Positions 1-13,084 of a DNA stretch of 64,000 bases are shown piece by piece; the first letter of the stretch is position 1, and each line of letters opens with the position of its first letter. Source of the stretch: Toxonevra muliebris (Eukaryota; Arthropoda; Insecta; Diptera; Pallopteridae); contig OY829326.1 of NCBI GenBank assembly GCA_963691655.1, positions 137,286,998 to 137,350,997 on the forward strand, in the 5' to 3' direction. A program made the translations under genes and the position numbers. The notes below the pieces were generated by a model. It was not told the DNA's origin. It worked only from the letters and a program-made list of their open reading frames with translations, and did not search any database.

Positions 1-32
1 CCCCTCCACCACTGAACATACACTTCAAACCA

Positions 33-45
33 ACAGCTGTTTTTG
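33..45. promoter_or_regulatory. E-box core-promoter motif upstream of LRPPRC-like gene
   Basis: The sequence AACAGCTGTTTTT lies about 110 bp upstream of the ATG at 155. It fits the E-box class of fly core-promoter motif (AWCAGCTGWT), common at housekeeping promoters without a TATA box. A near-identical block stands upstream of IMMP1L. The motif is seen directly; its promoter role is inferred. Confidence 0.45.
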
Positions 46-154
46 ACATTTTTCATTTACAAATGTGTGTTTTGGGCCGGTTTGTTCTGACAATTTATTG
101 TTTAAAAAAAAAACTTAATTAATCAAATAAAAAATTTATAGTTATTGTTGAAAT

Positions 155-3100
155 ATGAACACACGATTATTACAAAGCTTGTGGAAATGGCAGCGTATAA
201 ATATGCTAGGACAGCGTGCCGTCTTCCATTCGAATTACAATCTTAAAAGTTATGCAACAAAACTCTCGGCTCGTGGTTTCGTAGAAGAATCAAATAAATT
301 TCTATCAGCGAATTCTATAGCAAATCTAACAAGACACAACTTCTCAGTAGAAACGGATAAAAAGAAAAAGCCCTTACAAAAAGATAAGCCGCTCACAGTC
401 GAAGCATTACTTGAGAAATTAGAGACCCAATACAAAATAAATGGGTACGTCAGCTATGAACAATTTCAGAAACTGTTGGAATTATTTGAGGCTCAACCGA
501 ACTCGTACAATCAATTGCTATCCAGAGATCAATCATTGTTTCTGCTTAGCGCCTGTGGCTCATTAATGCCCTCTAAACCTTCGAAAGAACGTTTGCACTT
601 ATTTCAACGCTTGTGGAATTATTTGGCACGGCATGCACAGCTTACTAAACACCACTTCCATGTGCAACTGCAAGTGCTGCAACACAACCGCTCGCAACTT
701 AACGATTTTCGTGAAATCTTGCAGGACATTGAAAAACATGACAAAAAAGGTGCAACTGTCAATGCCGAATTGTATGATGACCTGCTGGAAGTCGCGTGCA
801 ACAGTGGAAATATGCGTCAAGCTACTGAAGTGCTGACCGAAATGCGTGCCAAAGAATTCCCCTTGTCAGAACGAAATTTCAATGCATTGATTTTGGGAAA
901 TGGACGTAATCGGGATTTGTTTGGTTGCCAAACAGTCTTGGACAGCATGGCAGCCGCTAATGTCCCGCTTAGTACAGATACACAAACAATGTTAATCATA
1001 GCACATTTGGAAAATAACGCAACAACAAAAGCAACCGATATACTTGGAAAATTCCGTGGGCAATTCAATGCTGAACAAATTATGAAAATGTTACGCACAG
1101 CTTTATACTTTGAATTGAACTCGGAACTTGTTGCCCAGCTTGTGCGAGAATTTCCGATTGAGTTTGTTAGCGGTCCAGAGGTGTCAATACCATTGAGAAA
1201 TTTATGCATTGAGATGGTACATAAAGGGTTAGTTCTAAATATAAAGTTTTATTATTTATTTTCAAATATTATTTTTATGGAAAGTAGCAGTTTCATATTT
1301 AACCAGCAACTAATCTTAGCAGTTTCTCCACGCTTATAAAGTACATTAGGTTAATGTTATATCTGTTGTATTGAAGGTCAGGTAAAAAGCAATAATACAC
1401 AAGTCTGCGAGATTAAAAGTTTTTTTAATGATTGGAAACAAACAGTGGTTTCTATGTATATTTGTGCGCTGAATACGAATTGAAATGCAACATTTTCTTA
1501 CCACGTTAGGATTTTGAAAAATTTTAACCCTTTTCCCAAAAAAAGAATAAATATAATCTTTCGGTCCATACTGTGGCATAATATATTTTGAAAAGCGCTA
1601 ACCTAAAAATTAAATACTATAGCTCAATTTAATATCTCTCAGCAGAAACTTATCGGATCGAGATAAACTAAAAATATTCAAACAGTGAGTGACAATACTT
1701 TATTTTAAATCAAGTTTTAAAACTCGAAAAGCAGATTTTATAAGTCCAAATAAAATCAAAATCGGCATTTTGGATTTTAAGGTTAGAGTTACTCAAAATT
1801 GTAATGAATTTTTAGATCGGATCTAAAACAAAAACGTTTCGAACGGTATTTAATAGCAGTTTATGACGAAACTTTAAAAAAGTGTTTCTCTATTTGATAG
1901 AATATCCTTTGTAACCTGGTTTAAATTATATTCTTCTCCTTTTATGGCAAACATTTAAATGGTATAGCATTATTATCCATATTGCATACGAATCTAATAT
2001 TCATATTCTATTTCTTTCTTCCAGCAAACTATCTACAGTCATCACAATTATCTCAACACTTCCCAAACCCATCTTCAACGAAAACCAAGATGTCGATACA
2101 TTTGGGGTTTTTCTACTGCACGAACTCTTCCGTGCGGACATTAGCAAAGAACAAGTAATTGAGATCTCGCGAATGCTCAAAGAGAGCGGCAAAAATACGC
2201 GTGCCTTACACATTGCCTGCGAAGTGGCAATGAGGCGTAACCCATCAAAAGCCCTGCCTTTTCTGGAGACCTTAGCCGAAGAAGAATCCCTTCGTCCGCA
2301 TTACTTTTGGCCACTGTTGATGTATAATTATCGCAAGCACAGTGAAAGTGGAATTATGGAAACCCTGAAGTATATGTCGACGTTTAATGTGGAATGTGAT
2401 CGTGAAACATTAACACAGTTTGTGATACCCAATATTTGGGTGACACTACAGAATCCCACACAAGCATTGAAGAGACTGAATGAGGTAAATGTGCGACCGT
2501 CACAAGTTCTAGGTGATATTTTTGCTCATCTGCTGGCACGAAACAAGTTCGAGGACTTGCTGCAGCTGGCCGAATTGTATCCGACTAAAATCGATGTTGG
2601 TAAATTAATGCAACCGTTGACTACTGTTTCAGTGCATGTGCGCGTCATCAAGCGTTACAATCATTTTGCAAAAGTTATTGCGGCGTTGGTGAATAAAAGC
2701 GATAATCGTAAAATGGATTACGTTGGGCAACTGCTGTTGCAAATGCTAACAACACAGTCAAGATTGCGCGATGATTTTCCGGCAATCGAACGTTTCACTG
2801 GCGATATGTGTAAATACGGTTTGACACTGGCTCCTGCCGCGGTTGAAGCTTTAAAGAGTATACTGCAACAACAGGCAAAAACTGCTGCAAATGAAGTAAT
2901 TTTAGAGAGAATAACTAAGACACTGCAAAAAATGTCGAATCGCACATTGATGCTGCCAAATGTTAATGAAGCCAGTGGAAGTGGCAATAGTAGCAGCGGT
3001 GGTAGTAGCAGTGGGGGCGGTGTTACGTCCTCATTTATAAAACATCCGCGTGATATGACTCTGGATGAATTAGAGTTTCATCTCATCGAACTTGAGGCGA

Positions 3101-4320
3101 AGGGTATGAATACACGTGGCGTTTTACGGCGCTTGTTGCAGTTGTGCGTGCGCGACGGACGTCTCGAACGCGCTCTGGAAATTAAAGGCAAATGTGAGGC
3201 GTTGCGTGTGCAAGTGAGTCCAGGCATGTTGGCGAGCATCTTTGATATGTACATAAAGCTGAAAGATTTGAATAATGCAGAAGAAACTTTGAAGCGTTTA
3301 CAAGAAACCTATCCAGGTAAAAGAAATACTAACTAACTGTCAATGCTTTTATAATGCAAGCGAACATTACATTAATCTTTTAATTGTTATCTTTTATTTA
3401 TAGGTTTTCAAGTCGATGAACACAAAATCATCGATTTTGCCGCATTGCTCGTCTACGGTAATCAACTTGAAGCAGGCAAAAAAGTCCTGGAGGATCGTGC
3501 TGCCTCACAACGTGTCATTGGTGGTGATTATGTTATCAAAAACGTGTGGAATTTTCTCACGAATGTTGCACAATTAGCAGCGCAATCGCCCACGCTACTC
3601 TCGCCCGAGGAAAATCTCACACGCGAAACCTTTAATTTTCTACAGAAACTACGCTATTGCAACTCGCACAATTCCGTACTTGGCCCCATTGTGCGTGAAT
3701 ATCTTCTACGTGGCGATATTCATGCAGCGGTTGCCGAATTTCGCCGCCTCGCCGAACAGTACAAACATACACCACTACAATTTGAATTACTGTCGCTGTT
3801 GGTGCGTTTGAGTAATGCCGACAACGCCATCCAATATCAGCGTTTCGCTATTGACAAGGATGAGGCTCAAAAGCTGCTCACCGAAATGACCAGTGTCATT
3901 TCTAAAGTCCACGGTCCCATCAATATGAATAGTGCGCTGTTATTGGCAATTGCTGAATCGGGTACGGACAATCAGCTGCGTCGCTTAATCATCGATCCCG
4001 AATTTCGCCTCAATCAAGAGCTTCTATTCAAAAACTGTGAACATTTAGGGCAGGAGGGTTCAGTGCAGACACTATTGCGTTTGGCGCGCTGTGCACGCGG
4101 CCTTAGTCGAGTCATCGACGAGCAAAGCATCTACAATATGCTGCTGAATAATTTTGTGAAAACAAATAGTTATGAGGCTGCTGTGGATTTATATGAACGA
4201 CTAGAAGCGGACGATGAATTGAAAATATCACAAGAGTTTTTACGTAATCTAGTTAATCTACTTAATGTTAATAAAATTGAGTTACCAAGCAATATTGCGC
4301 TGAGAGCGCAAATTATTTAA
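155..4320 (+). CDS. LRPPRC-like mitochondrial pentatricopeptide-repeat (PPR) protein
   Basis: Three exons: 155-1227, 2025-3316 and 3404-4320. The donors are AGG|GTTAGT and CAG|GTAAAA, and the acceptors are TTCCAG and TTATAG. The joins keep frame (phases 2 and 1) and give 1093 residues. The N-terminus is Arg/Lys/Ser-rich with few acidic residues, as in a mitochondrial presequence. The body is a run of alpha-helical PPR-like units, for example around residues 205-245 ('LYDDLLEVACNSGNMRQA'), which is the LRPPRC style. A Gly/Ser-rich linker (2976-3027) divides the central and C-terminal repeat blocks. LRPPRC proteins stabilise and polyadenylate mitochondrial mRNAs and support mitochondrial translation. 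Flies have two, bsf and CG14786/LRPPRC2; the X-linked character of the neighbouring homologues favours the second. The protein is shorter than human LRPPRC (about 1390 residues). AATAAA signals follow at 4559 and 4601. The family call is confident, the choice of paralogue is not. Confidence 0.85.
1228..2024 (+). other. Intron 1 of the LRPPRC-like gene
   Basis: A 797-bp intron between the GTTAGT donor and the pyrimidine-rich acceptor ending TTTCTTTCTTCCAG. It is A/T-rich and I see no repeat family or hidden exon in it. Confidence 0.7.
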
Positions 4321-4558
4321 TTGTTTCAACTTGATATTAAATTATTAATTGAAGCGCTGGGGGGAGGAAAACCGTAAAAATAATTTTTTAATGTTGCCAG
4401 CTTGCAGTTCTGAACTTGAGCTACAAGATAGCATTATTAATAAATTCTCCAAAAAAAACGAAATGAACTGAACTTAATAGATAATGAACTGTTCTTCCTC
4501 TCCCCCAGCGATTCAATTACATTCACTAAATTGATTGTTATCGTTAAGAAATTTATGC

Positions 4559-4606
4559 AATAAATGTATATAATTAATTTTTATTAAGATAGATTAATTC
4601 AATAAA
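4559..4606 (+). terminator. Polyadenylation signals of the LRPPRC-like gene
   Basis: Two AATAAA hexamers (4559-4564 and 4601-4606) lie 240-290 bp after the stop codon. They are the first good candidates for cleavage and polyadenylation. Confidence 0.5.
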
Positions 4607-6715
4607 AAAACGAAATTTCCTATTGTTTTAACTGTGTGAAGTTTCTATTGCGAATAAAAATAACCGAAATTTAAAAGAAAATCAATTTCACGGTTTGACG
4701 TGATGCATACCTAACGCTCGTATCTATACAGTTTTTTGATGTAGTTTTTTAGACTCTTAAACCGCATGCCGCTTCTTTTTCTTAACAAGACATCGCGTTT
4801 ATACTAAGAGAAAATATAAAATTTAATTCGAAAATTAAATTTAACAATCGCAATGCAAAACGTCAAAGAGAGCAATGGCAACATATACTTTTTATAGAAG
4901 TTGAAGCATTGAAGGCGATTCTAATCGTCAAATGTAACTTGAATTATCCATTCGTTGATTTCTACAAATACCTCATAACAAAACCGGTATTGTTTCGTCA
5001 AATTTCTTCAAAGGACAAATATTCAGATAATTTTCTTTGAATAAAGTTGAATTATACAGTTTTTTTCAAATCCATCTACTGTTTTTTTTTTTTTTTTAAT
5101 TTTTGGTAGAAACATATAGTTTTTGGCCTCGAAGCTTTTCAGTAAAACACATTTCAAAATAATTTATTTTGAATTGATTACACTAGTTTACAAATAATTA
5201 TTTTTTTTCTGGGCAATGAACACCACTATCCAACTTCTATGTACAATTGGTTGCTGTGCCCGAAAATCAACTCCATTTTTAATTCTATGATGTGGTTTTG
5301 GAGATATCGCCAGTTGAATTTTTTTTATCGGAGCAAAAAAGATTTGCTCAGATAATAACAAATATCTTGGAAACTAAGAACTCTATTTGAACAAACAGTA
5401 TATGAAATTAAGGATATTAAAATTTCTCAACTCACATTTGTTTATAGTTTTGGCACAATTAAGTAAATTATCAAGAAATTGCTGGACCTAAGCCAGAAAA
5501 ATCTTTATGATTTTCAGAATCAGCATGAAATCTTACTTCGGTTGGTTTTGGTTCTATGAGGAAAAACTTTGTCAAACTTATAAAAATTAAAAGAATATTC
5601 TGTTTGTTTTTTTATTTTATTTACTTTTATTAATTATTCAGTTAAATACATTCTTGCTGACTGTTTTAGTTTTACATGCATCCACACACACACACACACG
5701 CAAATTTACATGCACGCACACATAAGCTTCCATACATCCGCACACCCACACACAATTGTAAACACATACAAGAAAAATTCACATTAATATTTTTTTTATA
5801 ACATTTTTGAGTTTTAAACTTTTTTTGTTTACATTTAATTTTCTTTTTATTTTCTTGTTTGCAATTAAATATTTAAGTTCAATTTTTGGATGCGTAATTT
5901 TTATTTCGTTTAACTAAAATGCTTAATTTTTTAAATTTTTAATTAATAATTATGCAGTATTTCAACTCATTTTTTGAATTTTCTTTTAATATTTTACATC
6001 ATATTGAATTTTTTTGTTTTAACTTAAATTTCTTTTCTTTTTTTTTAGCTACACTAAATAGAAAATGACTTCACTTCTTCATGTATCTCTGTTTTACCAA
6101 ATAATATTTAACTTTAACTTAAAAAATAATTAATTTTTAAGAATTTTAATGTTCATTTTGAATACATAAATATTTATACCAATGACAAAAAAAAAAAAAA
6201 ACGAATAGTGTAAACTCAATAATTTTTAAAGGTTACATTTTATTATTACATCAATAAAAGTATTCAATTTAAATGTCTATAATATTGAATTGCTTTTAAT
6301 TTATTTAGGACTTTATTGGTGATAAAAATCTTTTATATCTTTCAATTCTTGAACTTTTTTTTCGAAAAGTCTGTGTTCTTTTTGTAGTTTCGGTTTGGAC
6401 AAATCTGTGTAGATTATTAATATGTTTTTTGTTTCTTTTTTATTAATTAGAAATTAAATTCACTCAAACAGTAAATACAACTCAATTCTTCTTTAAACTT
6501 AAATCGTATGGTTTACAAATGTCAAAAGTATCTCTATAATATTTATTTACATGACGAGTGTCATTGTAATGCTTGAATTTAAATAGCTTGAATTTTATTT
6601 ATTTTTTTAATTTTTTTTTTTGTAAATGGAGCGAAATAAATATTTTTGAAATAATAAGAGAAGAAAAAAATTCAGAAGTTCACATGCACTTTGTTATTTC
6701 AATAGAAATTGAAAG
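4607..6715. other. A/T-rich intergenic stretch without a gene
   Basis: No coding signal on either strand. It holds poly-T and poly-A runs (for example near 5080 and 6187) and a short (CA)n microsatellite with related CA-rich blocks at about 5684-5760. Nothing else is recognised. Confidence 0.6.
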
Positions 6716-6716
6716 G

Positions 6717-7010
6717 GATCAACCATGGTGAAATCATGTATAAGGTGATAGCAAGATTACAACAATTACACCTTGGCAAAAACAATACATCTTTGTTGTT
6801 GCGTTAGATACCATTAAAAATCAGTTGTACAACAAAACAATAAACAACATATCTTTGTTGTTCCATCCATAATGGCGGCATGCAGTGAATGTCAAAATAG
6901 AGAAGAAAAAAAAAGTAAACAATGATTTTGACAGTATTTTGACCACGAAGAAATAAGAACAATGAGTTGCTGGTAACTACACCTGGTATAAATTCACCTT
7001 GGGCTCAATC
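6717..7010. mobile_element. MITE-like element with degenerate terminal inverted repeats
   Basis: The left end (6717-6751, containing CCATGGTGAAATCATGTATA) is a degenerate inverted copy of the right end (6976-7010, containing CCTGGTATAAATTCACCTTG). The element is about 290 bp and has no transposase. Inside are two related stretches with the core CTTTGTTGTT. No target duplication could be assigned. Confidence 0.45.
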
Positions 7011-9289
7011 AAATTATTGCAAAAAAAAAACCATGTTTATATTTAATTTTATAAGAAACATTATATAGAAATCGTGAATAGTTTTTGCTGGATTTATTTG
7101 AATGACTAACCCAAGTACATTTTTCTCTACTTAATAGTCAACGTAGCTTAAACCGTGATTAGATTATTTAACAATATGTCAAAAGTTTAATCCGTTGATT
7201 TGGATGCAAACTTGAATCAAATGGTTTGACATGACAAATATTTTAATTTTTTTTGGTGTCAAACGCTGTCAATCAGTCATTTGAAAGAAGAAGTTTTACT
7301 ATTACACTAGTGAAGTTTACGATCCTGTGCTTATGGTCTTGCATCATTAGAAATGCAAAATATTTCTGCTATCACAACAATAAATATGTGCAATATGTAA
7401 AAAAAAACTACTGTTTTACATCGTCCGTCGAAAGAAAACAAAATATTATTGTGTAGTTAGTTTTTTTTGATTATAGAATTCGGAATTCGAAAACAGATAC
7501 GAATTCTTAACACGACGGATTTGGGAGAAGGAGTTTACAATTACTTTTACAATAACGTTTTTAGTGCTTTTTTTTATTTCAATTTCAAAGTATGAGGGAT
7601 TCGGTAGCCATCTCAAAAGCCCCATCGGGCTCAAAGTTGGGCTGATTATAGTTTTTCGTACAAAAATAAATAGTTTCTTCTTAAAATGCATACTTTTACA
7701 TGGGTAGTGCCAAGAGACTATCACTGCTAATTATTAAACTTTTTTGCACTAAACAATGGATGTGATATGCTCCTACACTTGGGAGCTTCTATCCTATATA
7801 TTTAATGATATATTTGGTATTTTTTCTTTTTATTTCTATTTAATATGAAGCCAAGACCGATGATTATCGGTTGTAATGTTAACAAAGTTGTGAAGTTCAG
7901 CTTATTTGTGTGGCAATTAAACATTCGAAAAAAAGAAAAAAAAAAACACATTCAAGTCATTCAATAAACACTACAATAATATCACTCCGATATATATTTC
8001 TCTTGTTTATAAAAATAAATATTTTAAATTATAATAATAGTAAATAAATACATACAGTTTTTCTTTTTCTTTAGTTCTTGGAAGTATAATATAATATAAG
8101 TCTATTTGATAATTGAAATGAAATTATGTACGACTATAATAATAGTAGTAGGTAGTACATGATATGACAGAGAGATTGAGAAAGAGAAATAAAGAAATGT
8201 TTAAAATAAAGCATATTGTTAGGTAATCGCTTTATACAGTTTAATTACAATAGCATGCAAACTAAATTTTCAAAATTTCATATATGTAAAGTTTAGTGAA
8301 AACCAAATCAACTCAAGTTATTCATAATTTTATAAAGAAAATTATTGTTTTTTTTTATAACAAATAGCAAAATAATTCAATTAAATTTCAAACATTTTCA
8401 TTAATTTGAAAAAAAAAAAAAATCAAAAAACGCAAGTCTTTTGACTTTGCACATTCTTTAGACCTCGATTTCAAATTCGAAAATGTATTTGAGTAGTTTT
8501 GTATTTATTTCGGTTTAACCAGCTTTTCAACTTAATAATTCCGTGTGCTGTTTTTATTTCGTTTACGTAATTTGTGTTCAGTTCTATCTTTTGCTTTATT
8601 TCAAATAAGTGAAAATGGAAATTTGAAATTGTGTAAGAAAAATTTAGGATCATAATCATATAAAATCAGGAACTCATCATCGACGGAACTTTTATGCGTT
8701 TTTATGCGACAATGTCGATAAGTTGAAATACTAAAAGTGCATTTAAAATTTGTAGAAATTAATGTATTACTTAATCATGAAAAAATACGAAACTAAAAAA
8801 AAAAAATATGCTACATTGATGGATGCAGTTCAAATATTTTCAGTTCTTCAAAAACAACAAAAAACACAGTATTTTGTATGATTGCAATGCATAATTTGTG
8901 TAAAAAGAAAGAAATATACCTATATTGTACATAAAATAAAAATTCACTATAGACTTTATATTATTCATTTAACATTTACAAATATTCATTAATTTTTTGT
9001 TTTTGTTTGTTTTTTTTTTTTACAATACAGTACTTACATATATTGTAATGATAATAATGATTTCGAAGACGACTATATTCTAATGCGTGAAGAAACTTAG
9101 TTTGAAATATCGCACGCACATCAATTAGGTGACAATTACATTTTTAAGCATTTCATTAATATGTATGTATATTATTTTTTTTTTAATTTCATTTATATTA
9201 TTTTGCATGTATTTTAAGATTCCAAATTTTAGATTTGTTTTTTTTTTTCATTTTTATGTTTTTATATATATTCAGTTGTAAAATAACAC
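7011..9289. other. A/T-rich intergenic stretch without a gene
   Basis: Only short chance reading frames are present. Long A and T runs are frequent, and I see no recognisable repeat or coding exon. Confidence 0.55.
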
Positions 9290-9470
9290 TTAAGGTCAGT
9301 TTTTCAACGCGAGTTTAAACTTAGTTTAAATTATCAATACTGTTGGTTTAAGATTAGTTCAACTAACTTTCATTTCATTCTCAACAACTGAACTAAGTTT
9401 AAGACGCGCTCTGAAAAATAATTTAAGCCACAAGCTCAATTCAGCTCGCCCTGAAAAACTGGTCTTTTAA
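9290..9470. mobile_element. Small TIR element flanked by TTAA (piggyBac-like MITE candidate)
   Basis: The left end (GGTCAGTTTTTCAACGCGAG, 9294-9313) and the inverse of the right end (AGACCAGTTTTTCAGGGCGAG, 9445-9466) match at most positions. TTAA stands on both outer sides (9290-9293 and 9467-9470), which is the target-site duplication of piggyBac-type elements. The interior is about 130 bp and non-coding. Confidence 0.5.
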
Positions 9471-9520
9471 CTTATATTTTAAGTTTTTAACTTTTTTATT
9501 ACTAAATTTTTATATATGCA

Positions 9521-10487
9521 TGTACAGCTGTGATAAAAATAATAGCACTAACACCGGGGAAAAAAATTTCATATTACTCAAACAAGATTTTTTAGGTTAA
9601 GTATATGTAATTAAATAATATTTAAATGCGAATAGCTTAAAGTCTTCATAATAACCTCAACGTAATAGTTACATTTTTGTTGTCGAATGCTGAGAAGCGG
9701 GAACAATTTCTGAAGTTTTTTTTTTGCAGTGTAACAGCTGAAAAACGGCACTAGTTCATCAATGCACCTGACACAAGTTCAAGAATCTCGTTAAACAAAA
9801 TCATAGGGGCGATAAAATAGCACAAAGTGCAACAAATCTTTATTTGAGATACTAAAAACTAGCCCTATAAACTGCTTCTCTCGGCATTCGAAGAACCGAA
9901 AATTCCTGCCTCGTCATAGAGACATAATGCTTCTGTCAATATCATTGAAAGTCTTCATACGAGTTATGTTTTACCGCATTGACTAAACACTGGGTTAGGC
10001 CAATGGGAAGCAACTATTCAGATTTCCAGTCATTGTCGAACACATTAAAAAGTAACATTCATTTTAACACAAAATTCGATTTTTGAAATTGCAATACGAC
10101 GGGTTTCAATACCTTAGTCCTCAATCAGGTTTTTCACAACACATTACACGGGGAAAAACAAGGCTTCACCTCGAACTTCTCTGAGCCGCTGGAATATCTC
10201 AATTATGCGTATCAAACGCTCAAATATGTTGGAGGGGAAAATGGGAAAGTGGACGGCGAATTCTCTCACTTAATATTGGACAACACAAAATATTAACATC
10301 TTTCACCAATCAGTCGTCATGTCTGTGATGTTGTATGAATATGAAACTAGCTTACGACCGAAGTTCTAACATATAAATTGCAGTTCTTTGTCAACCGCTG
10401 ATTACACCGCATAGTAACGTATTTGATGACAGAAATGATGAAGTTTAAATCCATTTTCATATTAAACAGTGCTATTCTTACAGTACA
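9521..10487 (+). mobile_element. Degenerate Tc1-like transposon remnant
   Basis: The left end (about 9521-9549) contains TGATAAAAATAATAGCACT, typical of Tc1-like termini. The right end (10468-10487) contains the inverse AGTGCTATTCTTACAGTACA. Between them, broken frames resemble a Tc1 transposase. Near 10205-10265 an open stretch reads 'TLKYVGGENGKVDGEF', like the conserved 'KYGGGSVMVWGCFS' region. Many stops and frameshifts make it inactive. It is about 970 bp, shorter than a full Tc1 element. Confidence 0.5.
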
Positions 10488-10655
10488 AATTATGGTTCAT
10501 TAGTGGCATTTATTTTTGATAAAAAATTCATAACTTCAAGCTCTTACGCACGTTTAAATATTTTGGGAAACATATTCTTAAAAATTGTTTGAGTAATATA
10601 AAACGTTTTCTTAATGTTAGTGGGATTATTTTTAACGTAGCTAACGTAGCATATA

Positions 10656-11217
10656 CAGTGAATAGCAAACGTGAGTAAATTGAGTCTGGACCTTTTCGTA
10701 TTATTCAGATATGAATTTCTGAACTTAATCTGAGTATAATGCTTCAGATAAAATCTGATCACAATATTTTTAAAGCAAAAGTTTACTTCTTTTAATTTGG
10801 TATGGTGATTTTACCATTAGTTTTTGATTGGCCTAATTTTGAAGGCGTAAATTAATTTTGATGATTTTAGTTAAGATATAAAGTAAATTTCAAGCAGAAT
10901 GTGTTGACGTAATGATTGTGTCATCTATTTTTTTTTTTTTTTACTTTTTACCTGCCAGATATCATTTCAAGCAGTTTTTATCATTAGGTCACTCAGGGTA
11001 CTCAAATGTCTTAAAATCTTTGCGAAAATTTTTGAATTATTGAAAACTTACTCTGATTTCACAATAAAAACTTCTTTTTTTTTTTTTTTAATAATTCCAT
11101 GCATGTCTTGAAAGTGACCAAAGGTTATAAAAATGTTTGAAATCGGTCTCTAAACTTGTAGGAATTTAATTCGAAAAAAAAACTAGACATAATTCACTCA
11201 ATTTTGCTCGTCACTGT
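10656..11217. mobile_element. Tc1/mariner-type non-autonomous element (TIR pair)
   Basis: The left end begins CAGTGAATAGCAAACGTGAG (10656). The right end read in reverse begins CAGTGACGAGCAAAATTGAG. They agree at about 24 of 29 bases. The interior (about 560 bp) has no coding frame. TA-rich sequence flanks both ends, but an exact TA duplication is not clear. Confidence 0.55.
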
Positions 11218-13084
11218 TTATATACAAATGTTAAATATTTATAGGTTTAAATTCATATACGCTAAATACACAGTAGAAAAATTATTAAATGTAATTTTGT
11301 TTTCAGTTAATGCAATTTTAAATTATTTTTAGTTTTTATTTAAAACGCAATTACAAGTAATATTAATATGTTTTTTAATTTTCTTCTTTTTTTTTTTTTT
11401 TTGTTTTGTTTGTTTGCTTTCTATTTTTCTTTTTAGTTTAATTTATTTAAGTTATTCTAACTATATTCTTTATTTACTAAGTTTAAGTTGTTGTTCTTAT
11501 ACATATTTATATATTTTTTTTTTTTATTAGTTTTTCTTTTATTTTTTATATTTTTTATGTACATTGTGAAGTGAAGTGGATTGAGGAGCGAAAAATTCAA
11601 TGGTAAAGAACAAAGAAACACAAATATATATTATTTTATTTTTTTTTGTTGTATTTCAGCTAGAAAAAAGCATTTTGGAACTTTATACTTTAAAAACTTT
11701 TTTGTATGTGATTTTAAATCATTTGATCAAGTCTCTTAATCGCGCCTCGAACAAAACTAAAAAAAAAAAAAAAAAACAAAACAAAGCAAAAATCGTATGC
11801 TTTAAAACTATAGTTTTAGCTTGTTTGAAAATGAAACACACAGAAATGTATTAATTGAAAAAAAAAAAACAATAAAATAAAATGTTAACATTAACTACTT
11901 CAATTTTAATACATATTTTTTATTTGCTTTTCTTGTTTTTTTTTTGTATTTGTTTTGCTGTAGTTGATAGTTATATTCTATATATATTTATATATAAATT
12001 ATTTATATTCGGCTTCATGTTTTTCATATTTTTATTTAAATTAAAATTACTCTGTTTTAATATTATAGATATTCTATATATAAATACATTTCAATTTTGT
12101 TAAGTTTTTATAATTTCTTCTTTTTGTTTTTGCAGCAAAGCAGTTTTTAATGAAATAATCAAAACAAAAAAAAACAAAAATAATAATAATTATAATATCG
12201 TACTCAAACAAAGGAAAGAAAAAAACACACAATTTGTTTAGATTTCTTCTTTTTGTTTTTTTGTTTTGTATCTTTAAAATATCTTTTCACATAACGCATA
12301 ACTGTATTATATACTATATATATGTAACGGTAGCAGCGATTTTTTTTTTTTTTTTGTATTCTTTTTAATTAATATTCACGTTGCTTTTTTTTAATATATA
12401 TATTTTGTATTCTTGATGTTCGTTTCGATTATTTATATAAATATTTCAAATGTTTTTTTTTTGTTTGCTTGTGTTTGTTTGTTTTCTTTGCATACACACA
12501 CACACATAAACAATTATAATAATAATAATTGAAATAATAATATATTAATTAAAATTTAATTTAAAGAAACATCTTATGTGTATATAGTATATGTATTTAT
12601 GTATAAAGTTATGTTCAATAATATTAATATTATTTTTGTATTCTTTCCGTTGTTTCTTGATTTTGCTGCGCTCTCTTCTATTTTTGTATATTACTTTTTA
12701 TTTATTAGGTATCGTATCCATCAAGCAAAATTATTTGATTTTATTTGATTTTTCTAATATTATTTCATTACAAAAGGCTTCATTTTTTGTTTTCAATTAT
12801 TTTTGTGTATTTTCTTCTTCTATTTTCAGTTTAATTCTATATGCTATACATACACTTGCATCTAATGCCTCGTCGCCACCTCACCTTGTTGCTTTATAAA
12901 CTAATAGAACTATTGGTAAGAAATCGCTTAGCGCGGAATATTATTTTGCTTTTGTTTTTTTTTTTTTTTCGTTTTATGATTAGTCTATAGCCCCATATAT
13001 ATGAGAAGATATATATGTATAAATATTTATAGAGATATAGGAGAGAAAAAATGAAGAATGTAAATGAGAAAAATTGCAGCTTCT
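11218..13084 (-). other. Poly-A/U-rich region, possible 3' UTR of the large minus-strand gene
   Basis: Directly downstream of the stop codon at 13085-13087 (minus strand). It is dominated by T runs on the plus strand, which are A runs in the minus transcript. A short (CA)n lies at 12493-12507. No exon is visible. Assigning it to a 3' UTR is inference from position only. Confidence 0.35.

Noticed and set aside
5684..5760. CA-rich blocks considered as a possible CRISPR-like or regulatory array
   Set aside because: They are simple (CA)n microsatellite and its decay products.
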